DNA of 64,000 bases. Origin: Lacticaseibacillus paracasei subsp. paracasei. GTDB lineage: Bacteria; Bacillota; Bacilli; Lactobacillales; Lactobacillaceae. Below the pieces are notes generated by a model that made no database searches, was not told the DNA's origin, and saw only the letters and a program-made list of their open reading frames with translations. The stretch is from contig NZ_AP012541.1 of assembly GCF_000829035.1 (NCBI RefSeq), forward strand, positions 62,001 through 126,000, written 5' to 3'. This document shows positions 9,280 to 18,124 of the stretch, one piece after another. Each line of letters opens with the position of its first letter. The first letter of the stretch is position 1. Position numbers and translations under genes: made by a program.

Positions 9280-9462
9280 ATGAAATATTGGCGGAATTTC
9301 TTCTTAACGTTTGGCGTTGTCTTGGTATTGGCATATGTTGTCTCTGTTTGGTTAAAAATGCCATTCAGATGGTGGATCTTTGTTGGTGGCGCTATTGGTG
9401 TCCTTATTGTAGACTATGGGTTCGGAAAGCGCCGGAAGAAGCATAAGCATTCTGCAGATTAA
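9280..9462 (+). CDS. small two-helix membrane protein, 60 residues
   Basis: Preceded by GGAGGG seven nt before the ATG. Two hydrophobic segments (about residues 7-24 and 31-46) are separated by KMPFRWW, and the C-terminus is strongly basic (GKRRKKHKH), so that end should face the cytoplasm. Followed by a terminator shared with the convergent MFS gene. Function unknown; no catalytic residues are apparent. Confidence 0.6.
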   Translation: MKYWRNFFLTFGVVLVLAYVVSVWLKMPFRWWIFVGGAIGVLIVDYGFGKRRKKHKHSAD

Positions 9463-9511
9463 CAACTATTTCGTCGTACGGATTTACAACCACTCGTTAG
9501 GTTTACCTGAG

Positions 9512-9543
9512 AAAAGCCACCCGAAGAAGGATGGCTTTTTTTG
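9512..9543. terminator. bidirectional terminator between small membrane protein and MFS genes
   Basis: AAAAGCCA (9512-9519) pairs with TGGCTTTT (9532-9539), with a T-run continuing to 9543. It lies between convergent genes. Confidence 0.75.
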
Positions 9544-9578
9544 ATTTCTCCTCAAGGATGAGAAATGTCTAAAGGTGG

Positions 9579-11408
9579 TTATTCGCTTCGCAATGTGTCG
9601 ATATGCAGCCGATCCGTCCAAAAAGCCACTGGTGATAGACATAGGACAATCAAAGCGCCAATCAGGTACGTGTGACTAAAAGCCTGAGCTAAGCGGGTGT
9701 TTTTGCGTTGGGTAATGTCGTGAAAAGCGGTTTGCAGGGTTTGTTTCTGGGCGACTTGTTTGATGCCGGTCAAAAAGGCAGCTTGTCCTTGCGCCATGGT
9801 CGCAGCACCCGTGCTTAGTTGCACGATACTGGTGGCAAGCGGTGAACGGGTTTGTTGAGCCGCTTTTGCCAGTGCTTCCGAGCCGTTTGCCAACTTGTTA
9901 CTGCCTTGTTGTAAGCCTGCACTGGCATCATACAACTTGCGAAGATCACTGCCAGCAGCGGGCTTTGGTAGATTAGTTTTAACTTTGGCTGCTTCTGAGA
10001 TGGTTTGCCTCATCTTTTTCTGTTGGTGCTTTGTCGGGGTTGATGATCCGGCAAAGACCGCAGCGAGCTGCTGGTGAGCAACTGTTTTGACATGTGGCGA
10101 CAAGGTTTTTGCCGCTATGATTTGGTCGCCAGCATGATGAATCTGCGTTTTTGCTGTGTCGATATTGGTATCCAATACGGTGACCAGAATCGCAATACCT
10201 AAACAGGTACCAATTTGCCGGGCCGCGTTGACAATCCCGGAACCAATCCCACTTTTATTTTTGGGTAGATAACGGACCGAGGCGACCATTGAGACTGAAG
10301 CGAAGCCAAAACCGAAACCGTTAATGACGAGCAGCACCACGATTAAGGCGGTTGCGGTTTCTGTTTTGATGAGCGACAGCAGGAAAAGGCTGGCAGCCAT
10401 GAGCAGCATGCCGGCTAAGGTAACGGGAATAGCACCGGTTTTATCGAGTAGTTTGGTGCCAAGTGGCATGGCAATCATGATCGTTAGGGAAACTGGAATG
10501 ATGATGAGTGCGGCATGCAAAGGACTATCGCCTAATACATTTTGGAGGAAATAGTTCAGAATCAGACTCGGTGCTACTAACGCAAAGCCGGTCATGAAGT
10601 AAACAATGCTAGAGGCACTCAACGTTTTTTCACGGAAAAGCTCTAGCTCCAACAGCGGGTTCTTCACGCGCTTTTCGGTGGCGATGAACGCAATGAGGGC
10701 GAGGACACCGCCGATTAAACTGGTCAGAATCAGCAAGGATGTCCAGCCGTATTGGCGACCTTCCAACAGGCCAAATGTGACACCGCCAAGCGCGGCCGTT
10801 AGAAAGACAAGCCCCGGAAAATCGATACCGCCAGCGAGGGATTCATCATAGGATTCTTTTGCGCAAACGGCAATGAGCACGAAGGCAAGGATGGCTAAAG
10901 GAACATTGATGCCGAAAATCCAGCGCCAAGAAGCGACTTGCAGAATGATACCACCAATTGGCGGGCCGCCAGCCGCTGCTAGTGCCGTGACTGCTCCGAC
11001 AACGGAAGCAACGCGGTTGATTTTCTCTTTACCGAAGACCTCAATTCCCATAGGCAAGACAATTGGGGTGATGATCGCGCCACCGAGACCTTGGAAGAAA
11101 CGGAAGGTGATGAGCATGGACAGAGAAGTCGCCGTCATACAAACAGCGGAGAAGCCGCCAAAGAGAAGGAGACCAAGTAACATGATTTTCTTGCGGCCAA
11201 ACCGGTCAGCAATTTTCGAAGCGGTAATCATGAAGACCGACATGGCTAAGGTGTAAATCGTCATGACCCAACTCGTATTAGCAAGCGAGCCATTGAGATC
11301 CGTCATGATTTTTGGAATCGCAATATTGACGATCGTGGTGTCGAGGGTTCCCATGAACATCGCGATCGTCAGGCCAATGAAACAAAGTGCTTTGGTAAAA
11401 CGCGTCAT
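9579..11408 (-). CDS. MFS drug:H+ antiporter, DHA2 (EmrB/QacA) family
   Basis: The 609-residue membrane protein shows family motifs: LDTTIVNIAIPKI in helix 1, ADRFGRKK after helix 2 and RFFQGLGGA in helix 4. It is predicted to have 14 helices. Unusually, a hydrophilic insert of about 160 residues (roughly 425-585) sits between helices 13 and 14. It contains glycine-spaced repeats such as LYDASAGLQQGSNKL, reminiscent of the extracytoplasmic part of YhgE/Pip proteins. Start at 11408 is chosen for AAAGGA 9 nt upstream. It is divergent from a TetR regulator that probably controls it. Substrate unknown. Confidence 0.9.
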   Translation of the reverse strand: MTRFTKALCFIGLTIAMFMGTLDTTIVNIAIPKIMTDLNGSLANTSWVMTIYTLAMSVFMITASKIADRFGRKKIMLLGLLLFGGFSAVCMTATSLSMLITFRFFQGLGGAIITPIVLPMGIEVFGKEKINRVASVVGAVTALAAAGGPPIGGIILQVASWRWIFGINVPLAILAFVLIAVCAKESYDESLAGGIDFPGLVFLTAALGGVTFGLLEGRQYGWTSLLILTSLIGGVLALIAFIATEKRVKNPLLELELFREKTLSASSIVYFMTGFALVAPSLILNYFLQNVLGDSPLHAALIIIPVSLTIMIAMPLGTKLLDKTGAIPVTLAGMLLMAASLFLLSLIKTETATALIVVLLVINGFGFGFASVSMVASVRYLPKNKSGIGSGIVNAARQIGTCLGIAILVTVLDTNIDTAKTQIHHAGDQIIAAKTLSPHVKTVAHQQLAAVFAGSSTPTKHQQKKMRQTISEAAKVKTNLPKPAAGSDLRKLYDASAGLQQGSNKLANGSEALAKAAQQTRSPLATSIVQLSTGAATMAQGQAAFLTGIKQVAQKQTLQTAFHDITQRKNTRLAQAFSHTYLIGALIVLCLSPVAFWTDRLHIDTLRSE

Positions 11409-11449
11409 AGCATCCAGTCCTTTCATCTGATACGTTTGTGTCTATGTGA

Positions 11450-11459
11450 CACACGTGTG
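11450..11459. promoter_or_regulatory. candidate TetR operator
   Basis: The perfect palindrome CACACGTGTG lies in the 158-bp gap between the divergent efflux gene and tetR, within a longer GTGTC/GTGAC-rich stretch. Divergent TetR regulators typically bind such sites; inferred from position and symmetry. Confidence 0.4.
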
Positions 11460-11566
11460 ACTTTCGAGAGCACTTTGAGTATACTGGGGCTTAGGAGAAG
11501 CGGCAATAGGTTGCAGACAAGTGCTACAAATTGGCAGTATTTGTGTCAGATAAGGGGATGCGAGCG

Positions 11567-12145
11567 ATGAACGGTAAACAACGAATGGCGGCGCAGTCTA
11601 GACAGTGGTTGGTTGATGCCTTGATTGAGTTGATGCAACGCGAAGATGTGGCTGATATCTCAATCACGGAAATCGTGCAGACAGCAGATCTTTCACGAAA
11701 GACTTTTTATCGGGCATTTAAAACCAAAGATGACTTAATCGATTATCTCTGTGCCCAATTGACGGAAGGCTATTTTGAAAGTTTGCAAAAAGCCACCCGC
11801 GATCAGGAACCGATTAGTTTTGAAACAACCATGGCAAATTTCTTCAACTTCTGGTGGCAGCAAAAAGACCTTGTTCGCTTATTGATTCGACAAGGTCTGT
11901 TTGATCGTTTGAACGGGGTTTGGCTGCAAGACGCGGTTGCTCACTACCGCGCGTTTCCTGCGCCTTGGCATGTCGCCGGTACCGATCAGGAAGTGAACTA
12001 CATCATGGCCTTTGCCCTCGGTGGCTTCACGAATATTCTGCGCGTCTGGCTGGCGCAGGATGAGCCAGAATTGCCAGAACAGGTGCAAAAGGGGGCGCTG
12101 GCTGGTTTTGGACAATTGGCGCGGAGCATTGGTGGGACGAATTAA
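11567..12145 (+). CDS. TetR-family transcriptional regulator
   Basis: The 192-residue protein has an N-terminal TetR helix-turn-helix, ISITEIVQTADLSRKTFYRAFKTKDDL (about residues 38-64), and a C-terminal ligand domain without known signature (TetR_C-type). The ATG at 11567 follows AAGGGG by 9 nt and is preferred over an upstream in-frame start. It is divergent from the DHA2 pump, which it probably represses until a ligand binds. Confidence 0.88.
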   Translation: MNGKQRMAAQSRQWLVDALIELMQREDVADISITEIVQTADLSRKTFYRAFKTKDDLIDYLCAQLTEGYFESLQKATRDQEPISFETTMANFFNFWWQQKDLVRLLIRQGLFDRLNGVWLQDAVAHYRAFPAPWHVAGTDQEVNYIMAFALGGFTNILRVWLAQDEPELPEQVQKGALAGFGQLARSIGGTN

Positions 12146-12266
12146 GTACTTAACCAATAGTTTAATAGCTGAACTAATTGCGTATAAGTCTTTGTGGACA
12201 GTATGATGGGCATACAAATTAAGCTAATATGAAAAACACACAAAGTTGAAGGAGTCCAACAAACTC

Positions 12267-12641
12267 ATGAAAGCTCTCATTTGCCTCATTCTAAATGCAC
12301 TTCCGTATGCCGGTATCGCACTGTTGTTAGATTACCAGTATATTTCTGACGGCCCTGTATTGATATACTTTTTGTTGCAATTAAGCATATCTCTATCAAT
12401 ATGCTTAATTATGAGGGAGGAGACAAAGAAGATGTGGCGCATACTGTTTTTCTCCCAGTTTTTATCATTGCTTCTAAATCTACTGACGTTATATGCTGGC
12501 AACCTGCCATTCTCAACCTACTTTAAACCATTTACTGTTTATGGCTGGTCTGTATTGACCCAAGTTTTTGGGCTACTGTTGCAGGCGATAACGGCCGGGC
12601 TTTTCATTTGGGTGAAAAGGGTTATTAAAGATAAAAATTAA
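12267..12641 (+). CDS. small integral membrane protein of unknown function
   Basis: The 124-residue protein is almost entirely hydrophobic, with four likely membrane helices (about residues 2-20, 29-47, 58-75 and 93-115) and basic ends (KRVIKDKN). AAGGAG is 13 nt upstream of the ATG; an in-frame TTG at 12246 is a less likely start. Its last 17 nt overlap the 3' end of the convergent secreted-protein gene. No family recognised. Confidence 0.6.
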   Translation: MKALICLILNALPYAGIALLLDYQYISDGPVLIYFLLQLSISLSICLIMREETKKMWRILFFSQFLSLLLNLLTLYAGNLPFSTYFKPFTVYGWSVLTQVFGLLLQAITAGLFIWVKRVIKDKN

Positions 12642-13347
12642 TTGGTAACGTTAAGTCAGAGTTGTCAAACGTGAAACCATTTTGAATGGCCTTTTCTCGA
12701 GGAACATCAATCAAAAAGTTGATAGTTTTCTCTTCATTCGACTTGATCATCGGAAGCGGTGACTGCGGCTGTAGCGCGACTTGTTGATTGTCTGAATAGG
12801 CAGTGAAATTTGTTGGGGAAAACGCCAGCGGAATGGCGTAATGATAGTTATGGAAAGTGAGCGAAATGCCGGTCTTATTTTGAGGTGTGTTAGGTAGATA
12901 CTTGGTTTGAATCGTAAATAGCAGTTGGCTGTTAGCGCCGTAATAAGTTACCTTGCTACCAATAGCAACTGGTTTTCGATAAACTGATCGGCGCGGAATT
13001 TCGTATGATTCAGGTAGAGGAATGATCTTTTTGCTAGTATGGCGGTGACGTGAAGTTTTCAAAATCAATTTTGTTGAGGTGGGTCGCAGTCGGTTTAAGC
13101 TCACCGTGCCCTTTTTAACCATCCCAGCAGCCAATTGATTGTTATTCAAATCTTTCAATGTATAGCTGGTATTTGGCTGGGCATGAAAGCTAAGTTTAAG
13201 GCCGTTATTGCCAGTCGTTACCTTTACTTTTTTCACGATAGACGGTTTCGTTTCATCCGTATTAGTCTTGGATAAGGCTGATTGTCGCGGCACTAAAACG
13301 AAGACGGTTAAAAAGCTAATTAGCAGAACTAACACGCGTTTTTTCAC
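12625..13347 (-). CDS. predicted secreted protein of unknown function
   Basis: The 240-residue product starts at a GTG with GAGGAGG 8 nt upstream. It begins KKRVLVLLISFLTVFVLVP, a signal peptide or anchor, followed by a beta-rich polar region with many Ser, Thr and Asn. The C-terminal part (TGISLTFHNYHYAIPLAF...) resembles an Ig-like or DUF4352-like fold by composition, but no family is certain. It is expected at the cell surface. It lies between a membrane protein and the ABC transporter locus. Confidence 0.65.
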   Translation of the reverse strand: MKKRVLVLLISFLTVFVLVPRQSALSKTNTDETKPSIVKKVKVTTGNNGLKLSFHAQPNTSYTLKDLNNNQLAAGMVKKGTVSLNRLRPTSTKLILKTSRHRHTSKKIIPLPESYEIPRRSVYRKPVAIGSKVTYYGANSQLLFTIQTKYLPNTPQNKTGISLTFHNYHYAIPLAFSPTNFTAYSDNQQVALQPQSPLPMIKSNEEKTINFLIDVPREKAIQNGFTFDNSDLTLPINFYL

Positions 13348-13547
13348 GACGGAGGCCTCCTCGATTTTTGTGGGTTTTAACGATAAACAGAGGGTGTGCA
13401 AAGGTTATACAGCGACTGGATTAATTATTAATAACTATATCATAAGGAAATTACGTTTTCTTGAATGGTTCAAATATGTGCCACCGTCAAAAAAACGTAC
13501 TAGACGTCATGAAAGCAACAGTCTAGTACGTTCCAGAAAAATAGCGA

Positions 13548-14780
13548 TCAGACCCGTTCAACACGACTGCTTTTAGTTGAATCTCTGAATGGATACCAAC
13601 TCGCAAAATTAAATGAACTGATTACCTCAACAAGCAACAAGATACCTGACCAAATCGCGATGACCAAAGCTCCTTGTCCCAGTTGTAATCCCGGCAAGTC
13701 CACGGACTGGGCAATCGTGCCATTCGCAATGCCCCACACATGAAAGAAACTCAGTGGCAACCAGCTAATTGGCGGGATCAGCAATGCGCTAGCCACCACG
13801 ATTAACACAATACTTGTCGTTAACCAAGCGTTTTTGGAGATGAGTGCCACGGCAATATTAAACGCTGCAACCAGTGCAATCAGAAGCAACAAGAGGCCTG
13901 CAGAGCGAATCAATAGTTGTCCCCTAGTTGTAAAAGTTTCAGAAAAGCTGTTGAAAGCATCCTGATAGGTGTTATTCAGGACGGGAAATTCCCAGCTGCC
14001 AAAACCGCGTAGCAAACCGGTAACTAATGTTGTTAACGACAGCGGTAGAAAAACAATCTCGGCTAAGGTCAAACTGATCGTTAAAAACTGCACCATCATC
14101 TGTTTGACCAGACCTTCACCTTGTAGCTGTAACCAATTTGAATGGGCGCGTTTATGAGCCAACTCTTTGGCAAAAAAACCACCTGAGACAATGATGCCGA
14201 TGAGTAGAAGGTAAAATGGCACGTTTTGCTGGAAAAGATATTGTAAATAGTCAAAGCCGCGGACATAAAAAGTAGGGAACCACTCACGCACAAGCTTCTC
14301 GGTCTCATCTGGCATCGCTTGTAATTCTTGATCCGTAAATAACAGCCCTTGCGGATAGTATGCAGTTATCTTGTGCTGTGCGAGGATTTCATTTTGCTGA
14401 TAGGTTCGATTGATCGCATCCAGATAATCTGGTTTTGCTGTGCCGTTTAGGATCGCAATTCGGTAATTGGCACCTTCGTTTTCTTTGGTAGCAGGCTCCT
14501 TACCACTGATAATTGGCAATTCTGCCGCGAACCATTGGTTATAGGCGGCTTGTGGTCCATTAAGTTTTTTGAACTCGGTTTTCAATGTTGCCGGTCCGTC
14601 CGCCTGATCAGCCCCTTGCTGAATTAACGCTTGGCGATACTTTTGAACAAATTCATTTTGGGCAGCCTGTTGTTGAAAGTTACCGAGAATGCCAACACCC
14701 GTCAAAACGGCAATAAACAGCCAAATCCACCAACGACGATTGCGCTTGGTAAATTCAAACTTTAGATAGTGAAAAAGCAT
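13548..14780 (-). CDS. ABC transporter permease, ABC-2 type, second subunit
   Basis: The 410-residue protein starts at 14780 (MLFHYLKFEF) with GGAGGTG upstream. A first helix near residues 17-33 is followed by about 150 outside residues and then five or six helices from about residue 180 onward. This is the build of permeases in peptide-export or immunity ABC transporters. It is the last gene of a unit with ATPase 16751-17437 and an IS-split permease, four nt after the latter's stop. Substrate unknown; the upstream gene for a small secreted protein suggests a peptide. Confidence 0.75.
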   Translation of the reverse strand: MLFHYLKFEFTKRNRRWWIWLFIAVLTGVGILGNFQQQAAQNEFVQKYRQALIQQGADQADGPATLKTEFKKLNGPQAAYNQWFAAELPIISGKEPATKENEGANYRIAILNGTAKPDYLDAINRTYQQNEILAQHKITAYYPQGLLFTDQELQAMPDETEKLVREWFPTFYVRGFDYLQYLFQQNVPFYLLLIGIIVSGGFFAKELAHKRAHSNWLQLQGEGLVKQMMVQFLTISLTLAEIVFLPLSLTTLVTGLLRGFGSWEFPVLNNTYQDAFNSFSETFTTRGQLLIRSAGLLLLLIALVAAFNIAVALISKNAWLTTSIVLIVVASALLIPPISWLPLSFFHVWGIANGTIAQSVDLPGLQLGQGALVIAIWSGILLLVEVISSFNFASWYPFRDSTKSSRVERV

Positions 14781-14784
14781 CAGA

Positions 14785-15423
14785 TCACCTCCGGATTTGG
14801 GCGGCAAACAGACAGAGAATTTGCCAAATAAAATAAATAAGGCCAAAGCGGACAACTGATCCAAGCAAGTTTTCTTGAAAGAGCGCCTTTAAAGATTGCG
14901 TGATATTAGTAGCGGTATTTTGCCAGCCATGATGACCGCTGATAAATGGTTGACCCCAGATCTTGCTAATAAGCAAGCTTAAACTTAATGCGATACCCAG
15001 CATCATGAACCATGTGAGTAAGGCAACCAGAAAGTTCATACCAAGCCATATCCAACTGTTGGGCTGATTTAACATAACCCACTCGTGTTGCTTGCCGAAC
15101 CAAGATAAGGTCCAAGTTGTTGACAAAATCATCACCATCAATAGAATGACCGACCAATGGCTCAACAGGACACTGAAGTCCGTTAAGAAAACTGCTGGTA
15201 AAGTAGAACTGCCATTAATTTCATAACCCTGATGAGTGGTTAATAGTTTTCGAAAAAGGGATGCTTGGTGATGATTGGCAATAAGATTGGTGCTAAAATC
15301 ATCTGGACTCAGTTTCTTGAGAATCTTTTCTTGATCAAACACTTTTAAGCTGGTCTTTAAATAGTTTCGATTATCACCTTGGGAAAAAGCCTGCTTTTGC
15401 TGCTCATATAAACTCGTCAGTTG
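14785..15423 (-). pseudogene. ABC transporter permease, 3' fragment (IS-disrupted)
   Basis: This encodes about 211 residues beginning LTSLYEQQKQAF, with three or four hydrophobic helices toward the C-terminus. It continues in frame from the fragment at 16475-16754 (...QHAKQ) once the IS30 element and one copy of the GTTG duplication are removed. The rebuilt permease is about 304 residues. The short in-frame start provided by the IS end has no ribosome-binding site. Loss of this subunit probably inactivates the transporter. Confidence 0.85.
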
Positions 15424-16474
15424 CCTAGATTGCAATAATAAAGTTACCACCTAGAAAGAGGCTTGCTCACTGCTTGAACTGGGGTTTGCCAACGGAGACA
15501 TTTTCTAGGTTTGTTATTGATAAGCGCTGTGGCTTGTTGAATATCGGTCTCTGAAACCTGATCAAACTGTGTTCCCTTCGGGAAATAGTAGCGAAGTTCT
15601 CGATTGAACCGTTCATTTGTGCCCCGTTCATTCGGGTGATAGGCGTGGCAAAAGTAAACCGGTATCCGATAGCGCTTTGTAAGCGCCTGATCGCAGGAAA
15701 ACTCTTTACCGTGATCAACCGTCACTGATCGAACCGGACCCGGAAAGTCCACCATCAGTCTTGCAAATCCCTTGAGAACAGCATTTTGTGATAAGTTTTC
15801 AAGCTTAGTTGTCGCCATTAAACGTGTCACCCGATCGACAATGGTCAAAACAGCAGCCTTTGACCCGCGACCACCGCGAACTGTATCCATCTCTAAATGT
15901 CCTTTTTCGGTTCGCCGATTAGCTGACTCACTGCGAATCTCAATTGAGGTGCCTACTGCTTGGTTATAGCGCGACCGAAGGTCTTGTCTTCTTTTATGAC
16001 GTTTACCGTGATCAAAGAGTTGGCTTGGCTGAAAATCGACTTGTCTTTGATAAATCCAGTGGTAAATCGTGTGTGGCGCACAGTGAACGGCATAACCGAC
16101 CATTTCAGGGGACCAACCTAGGTTTAGCTTCTCAGTTACCATCCGCTTCAACTTAGGCGTTAAAATCGAGTGCCGACCACAACGATGCCGACAAGTATCG
16201 GCATGATCCTGAGCTATAATGGCGCAGTAATCACCTTCAGGGCAACGGTGAAGCTCATGCCTAATAGAAATACGAGAGCGGCCTAAGGTCGCGGCGATGT
16301 ATTGAATCGTGTTGTGTTGCATCAGTTCTATCTGAGATCGTTCAATTAAGGTTATAATGGCCATGGGACCTGTCCTTCTCTCTAGATGGTATGTTATGCA
16401 AACACCATTTTAGCAAGAACGGACAGGTCTTTTTTCACATTTTCTGGGTGGTAACTTTAATTATGCAATCTAGG
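15424..16474 (-). mobile_element. IS30-family insertion sequence inside an ABC permease gene
   Basis: The element is 1051 bp. Terminal inverted repeats of about 34 bp start CCTAGATTGCA and share TAAAGTTACCACC and AGAAA, with four or five mismatches. It is flanked by the 4-bp direct repeat GTTG (15420-15423 and 16475-16478). It is a different element from the one in trpC: the transposase sequence and ends differ. Confidence 0.9.
15444..16364 (-). CDS. IS30-family transposase
   Basis: The 306-residue protein begins with a helix-turn-helix region (HNTIQYIAATLGRSRISIRHEL). It carries the DDE residues in LEMDTVRGGRG, VTVDHGKEF and NERFNRELRYYFPKG. It is complete and fills the element. It is only distantly similar to the transposase at 3532-4530. 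Confidence 0.95.
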   Translation of the reverse strand: MAIITLIERSQIELMQHNTIQYIAATLGRSRISIRHELHRCPEGDYCAIIAQDHADTCRHRCGRHSILTPKLKRMVTEKLNLGWSPEMVGYAVHCAPHTIYHWIYQRQVDFQPSQLFDHGKRHKRRQDLRSRYNQAVGTSIEIRSESANRRTEKGHLEMDTVRGGRGSKAAVLTIVDRVTRLMATTKLENLSQNAVLKGFARLMVDFPGPVRSVTVDHGKEFSCDQALTKRYRIPVYFCHAYHPNERGTNERFNRELRYYFPKGTQFDQVSETDIQQATALINNKPRKCLRWQTPVQAVSKPLSRW

Positions 16475-16754
16475 GTTGCTTGGCATGCTGCACTTTTTGC
16501 CTTGCTTGTGCCACGCTGACCGGATTTGTTTCATTTGGATGATTGGCAACGTAGATCCAACTGCCATTGGCTTGATGCAACGCGGTTTGTTTCGCCGTCA
16601 TCTGAGCGCGTATCGCTTCATGGGTTTGCTGCTGGCGAACGCTGCTTATTAAAAAGAAAGCAATCGCACCGATGACGGCAAGGCCGAGCGCCAAGCTCAG
16701 GACAAAGCTTGCCGCCAAACGCCGCCACTCTAAAACAAAGAGCGCTTGCTTCAT
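16475..16754 (-). pseudogene. ABC transporter permease, 5' fragment (IS-disrupted)
   Basis: The ATG at 16754 overlaps the ATPase stop as ATGA, so the two genes were translationally coupled. The fragment encodes 93 native residues: a hydrophobic helix near 15-37 and the start of an outside domain (HEAIRAQMTAKQTAL...). It ends at ...VQHAKQ where the IS30 element begins. The remainder is at 14785-15423. Confidence 0.85.
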
Positions 16755-17437
16755 ACTGTTGGTGCGAACAGCGCATTGTAGCGCGCTTCTGCTGAATCAT
16801 GCGGACCCAGTACTTCTTCATGAATCTGATGTCCTGTGATGAAGAAGTAGTGCTGAGTAACTTTCATTAATTCGTCCAAATTATGCGATGAAATTAAAAC
16901 CGTCACGTCTTGTTGGGCAAGATCAAGTAAGGCGTCGCGAACAAGTTGAAGACTAGTTGGATCCAATCCATTCAATGGCTCATCGAGTAAGAGGATTGTC
17001 GGTTTAACAACCAGCGCCATGATCAACAACAATCGTTGCTTCATACCTAACGAATACTTGCTCACCCGTTGGTTCAGAAAATCGACTGCCTGTAATTGCC
17101 CAGCGATAGTCGCAACTGCCTGTCGATCAAGTCGATGAACCGCCGTCAAAAAATCTAAATGTTGCTGTCCCGTCAAATATGGATAAAGGACTGAATTATC
17201 TTGAAGATAAGCAACTTTTTCAAAGACTAATTGACGATTTATTGATTTATCCAACAAGCGAATGATCCCTTTTTGAGGATGTAGCAAACCTGTGAGCAAA
17301 TTTAGTAGGGTCGTTTTGCCATAACCGTTAGGCGCAACTAGGCCATAAATACCGTCACTTTTTATCGCCATAGTAGTATTTTCAAAAATCGTTCTGCCAT
17401 GGAATTTAAACGATAAATCCCTGATGTCTAGAATCAC
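16751..17437 (-). CDS. ABC transporter ATP-binding protein
   Basis: The 228-residue ATPase has Walker A APNGYGKTT, signature YSLGMKQR and Walker B ILLLDEP followed by LNGLDPTS. The H-loop is ISSHNLDEL. The usual GPNGxGKS/T loop is slightly altered. It starts at GTG with GGAGGGG just upstream. It lies 78 nt downstream of the small secreted protein gene on the same strand and is followed by two permease genes, the first of which is IS-split. Likely role: energising export of, or immunity to, a peptide. Confidence 0.85.
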   Translation of the reverse strand: MILDIRDLSFKFHGRTIFENTTMAIKSDGIYGLVAPNGYGKTTLLNLLTGLLHPQKGIIRLLDKSINRQLVFEKVAYLQDNSVLYPYLTGQQHLDFLTAVHRLDRQAVATIAGQLQAVDFLNQRVSKYSLGMKQRLLLIMALVVKPTILLLDEPLNGLDPTSLQLVRDALLDLAQQDVTVLISSHNLDELMKVTQHYFFITGHQIHEEVLGPHDSAEARYNALFAPTV

Positions 17438-17515
17438 TGGAATCCCCTCCAAACACAACTCTGCTTGATGTTAACAGTAGCTCATTCCCCACTCAAGATC
17501 TAAAACAGAGATATC

Positions 17516-17830
17516 TTAGGCATAAATGTAACCTGAATATACGCCAGAGTAATTCCCACCCGTAAGTCCTTGAACCCGATCAAGGTATAGTACACCATGC
17601 ATGTAAGTACCATTGACAACCGCCGCGAAGGACGTGTTTTGATCAGGATAACGTTGATAGAAATTCTTGATATAGTTTGTGACTCTCGCCTTTGTTGGAG
17701 AAATAGTTGCTGTTTCCGTTGCTTGGGCGATTTGAGGTGTTGCTGAGAAAACGGCTGCCCCTGCGCCTGCCAGTGCAGTCGTTGTCATTAAAGCAATCAT
17801 TGCGTGTTTAATACTTTTCCCAAGATCCAT
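17516..17830 (-). CDS. small secreted protein, possible bacteriocin-like effector
   Basis: The 104-residue product has a clear Sec signal peptide (basic start, hydrophobic core ALMTTTALAGAGAAVF, probable cleavage after AQA). This leaves a mature part of about 67 residues without Cys, rich in Tyr, Gly, Thr and Asn, ending YSGVYSGYIYA. AGGAGG precedes the ATG. It sits between a short hydrophobic peptide ORF and the ABC transporter genes. Size and position recall lactococcin-972-like peptides encoded beside ABC transporters, but I see no decisive sequence match, so the activity is unknown. Confidence 0.65.
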   Translation of the reverse strand: MDLGKSIKHAMIALMTTTALAGAGAAVFSATPQIAQATETATISPTKARVTNYIKNFYQRYPDQNTSFAAVVNGTYMHGVLYLDRVQGLTGGNYSGVYSGYIYA

Positions 17831-18013
17831 GATTATATCCTCCTAACAATAAGAAATAGCAAGTAACTGTGGGGGATACGCTATTGTTAACACCAACTAG
17901 AATCAAATAAATTGAAATTTGATATTGATGTTTTCCCATTACTAATTTATTAGCCAGTATGGTTTCTGCACTTTAGTAAAATCGAGAAAATTGGAGGCGT
18001 CTGTTTTTTAAGT

Positions 18014-18082
18014 TCATACTCTCACAATGATTCTAATTCCTTGTACCAAGATAAAGGCACTTATCATGAGCGTTGTAGTCAT
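18014..18082 (-). CDS. candidate short hydrophobic signalling peptide (SHP-like), 22 residues
   Basis: The ATG at 18082 follows GGGAGG by 8 nt, an excellent ribosome-binding site. The 22-residue peptide begins MTTTLMISAFILV and ends GIRIIVRV. Streptococcal SHP pheromones are similar: 20-30 residues, hydrophobic, with an Ile/Val-rich C-terminus, and encoded beside and divergent from an Rgg regulator. Here rgg lies divergently 130 bp away, with a perfect 30-bp palindrome overlapping the -35 region of this ORF. The N-terminus lacks the usual Lys residues, so the pheromone role is a hypothesis. Confidence 0.5.
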   Translation of the reverse strand: MTTTLMISAFILVQGIRIIVRV

Positions 18083-18124
18083 CGCCATTACCTCCCTGTG
18101 TTAGTATTAATGTAAATATACCCC

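Noticed and set aside
17516..17830. Firm assignment of the small secreted protein as lactococcin 972
   Set aside because: Size and context fit, but the mature sequence lacks a convincing match, and the neighbouring permeases are not the long 7-helix immunity type.
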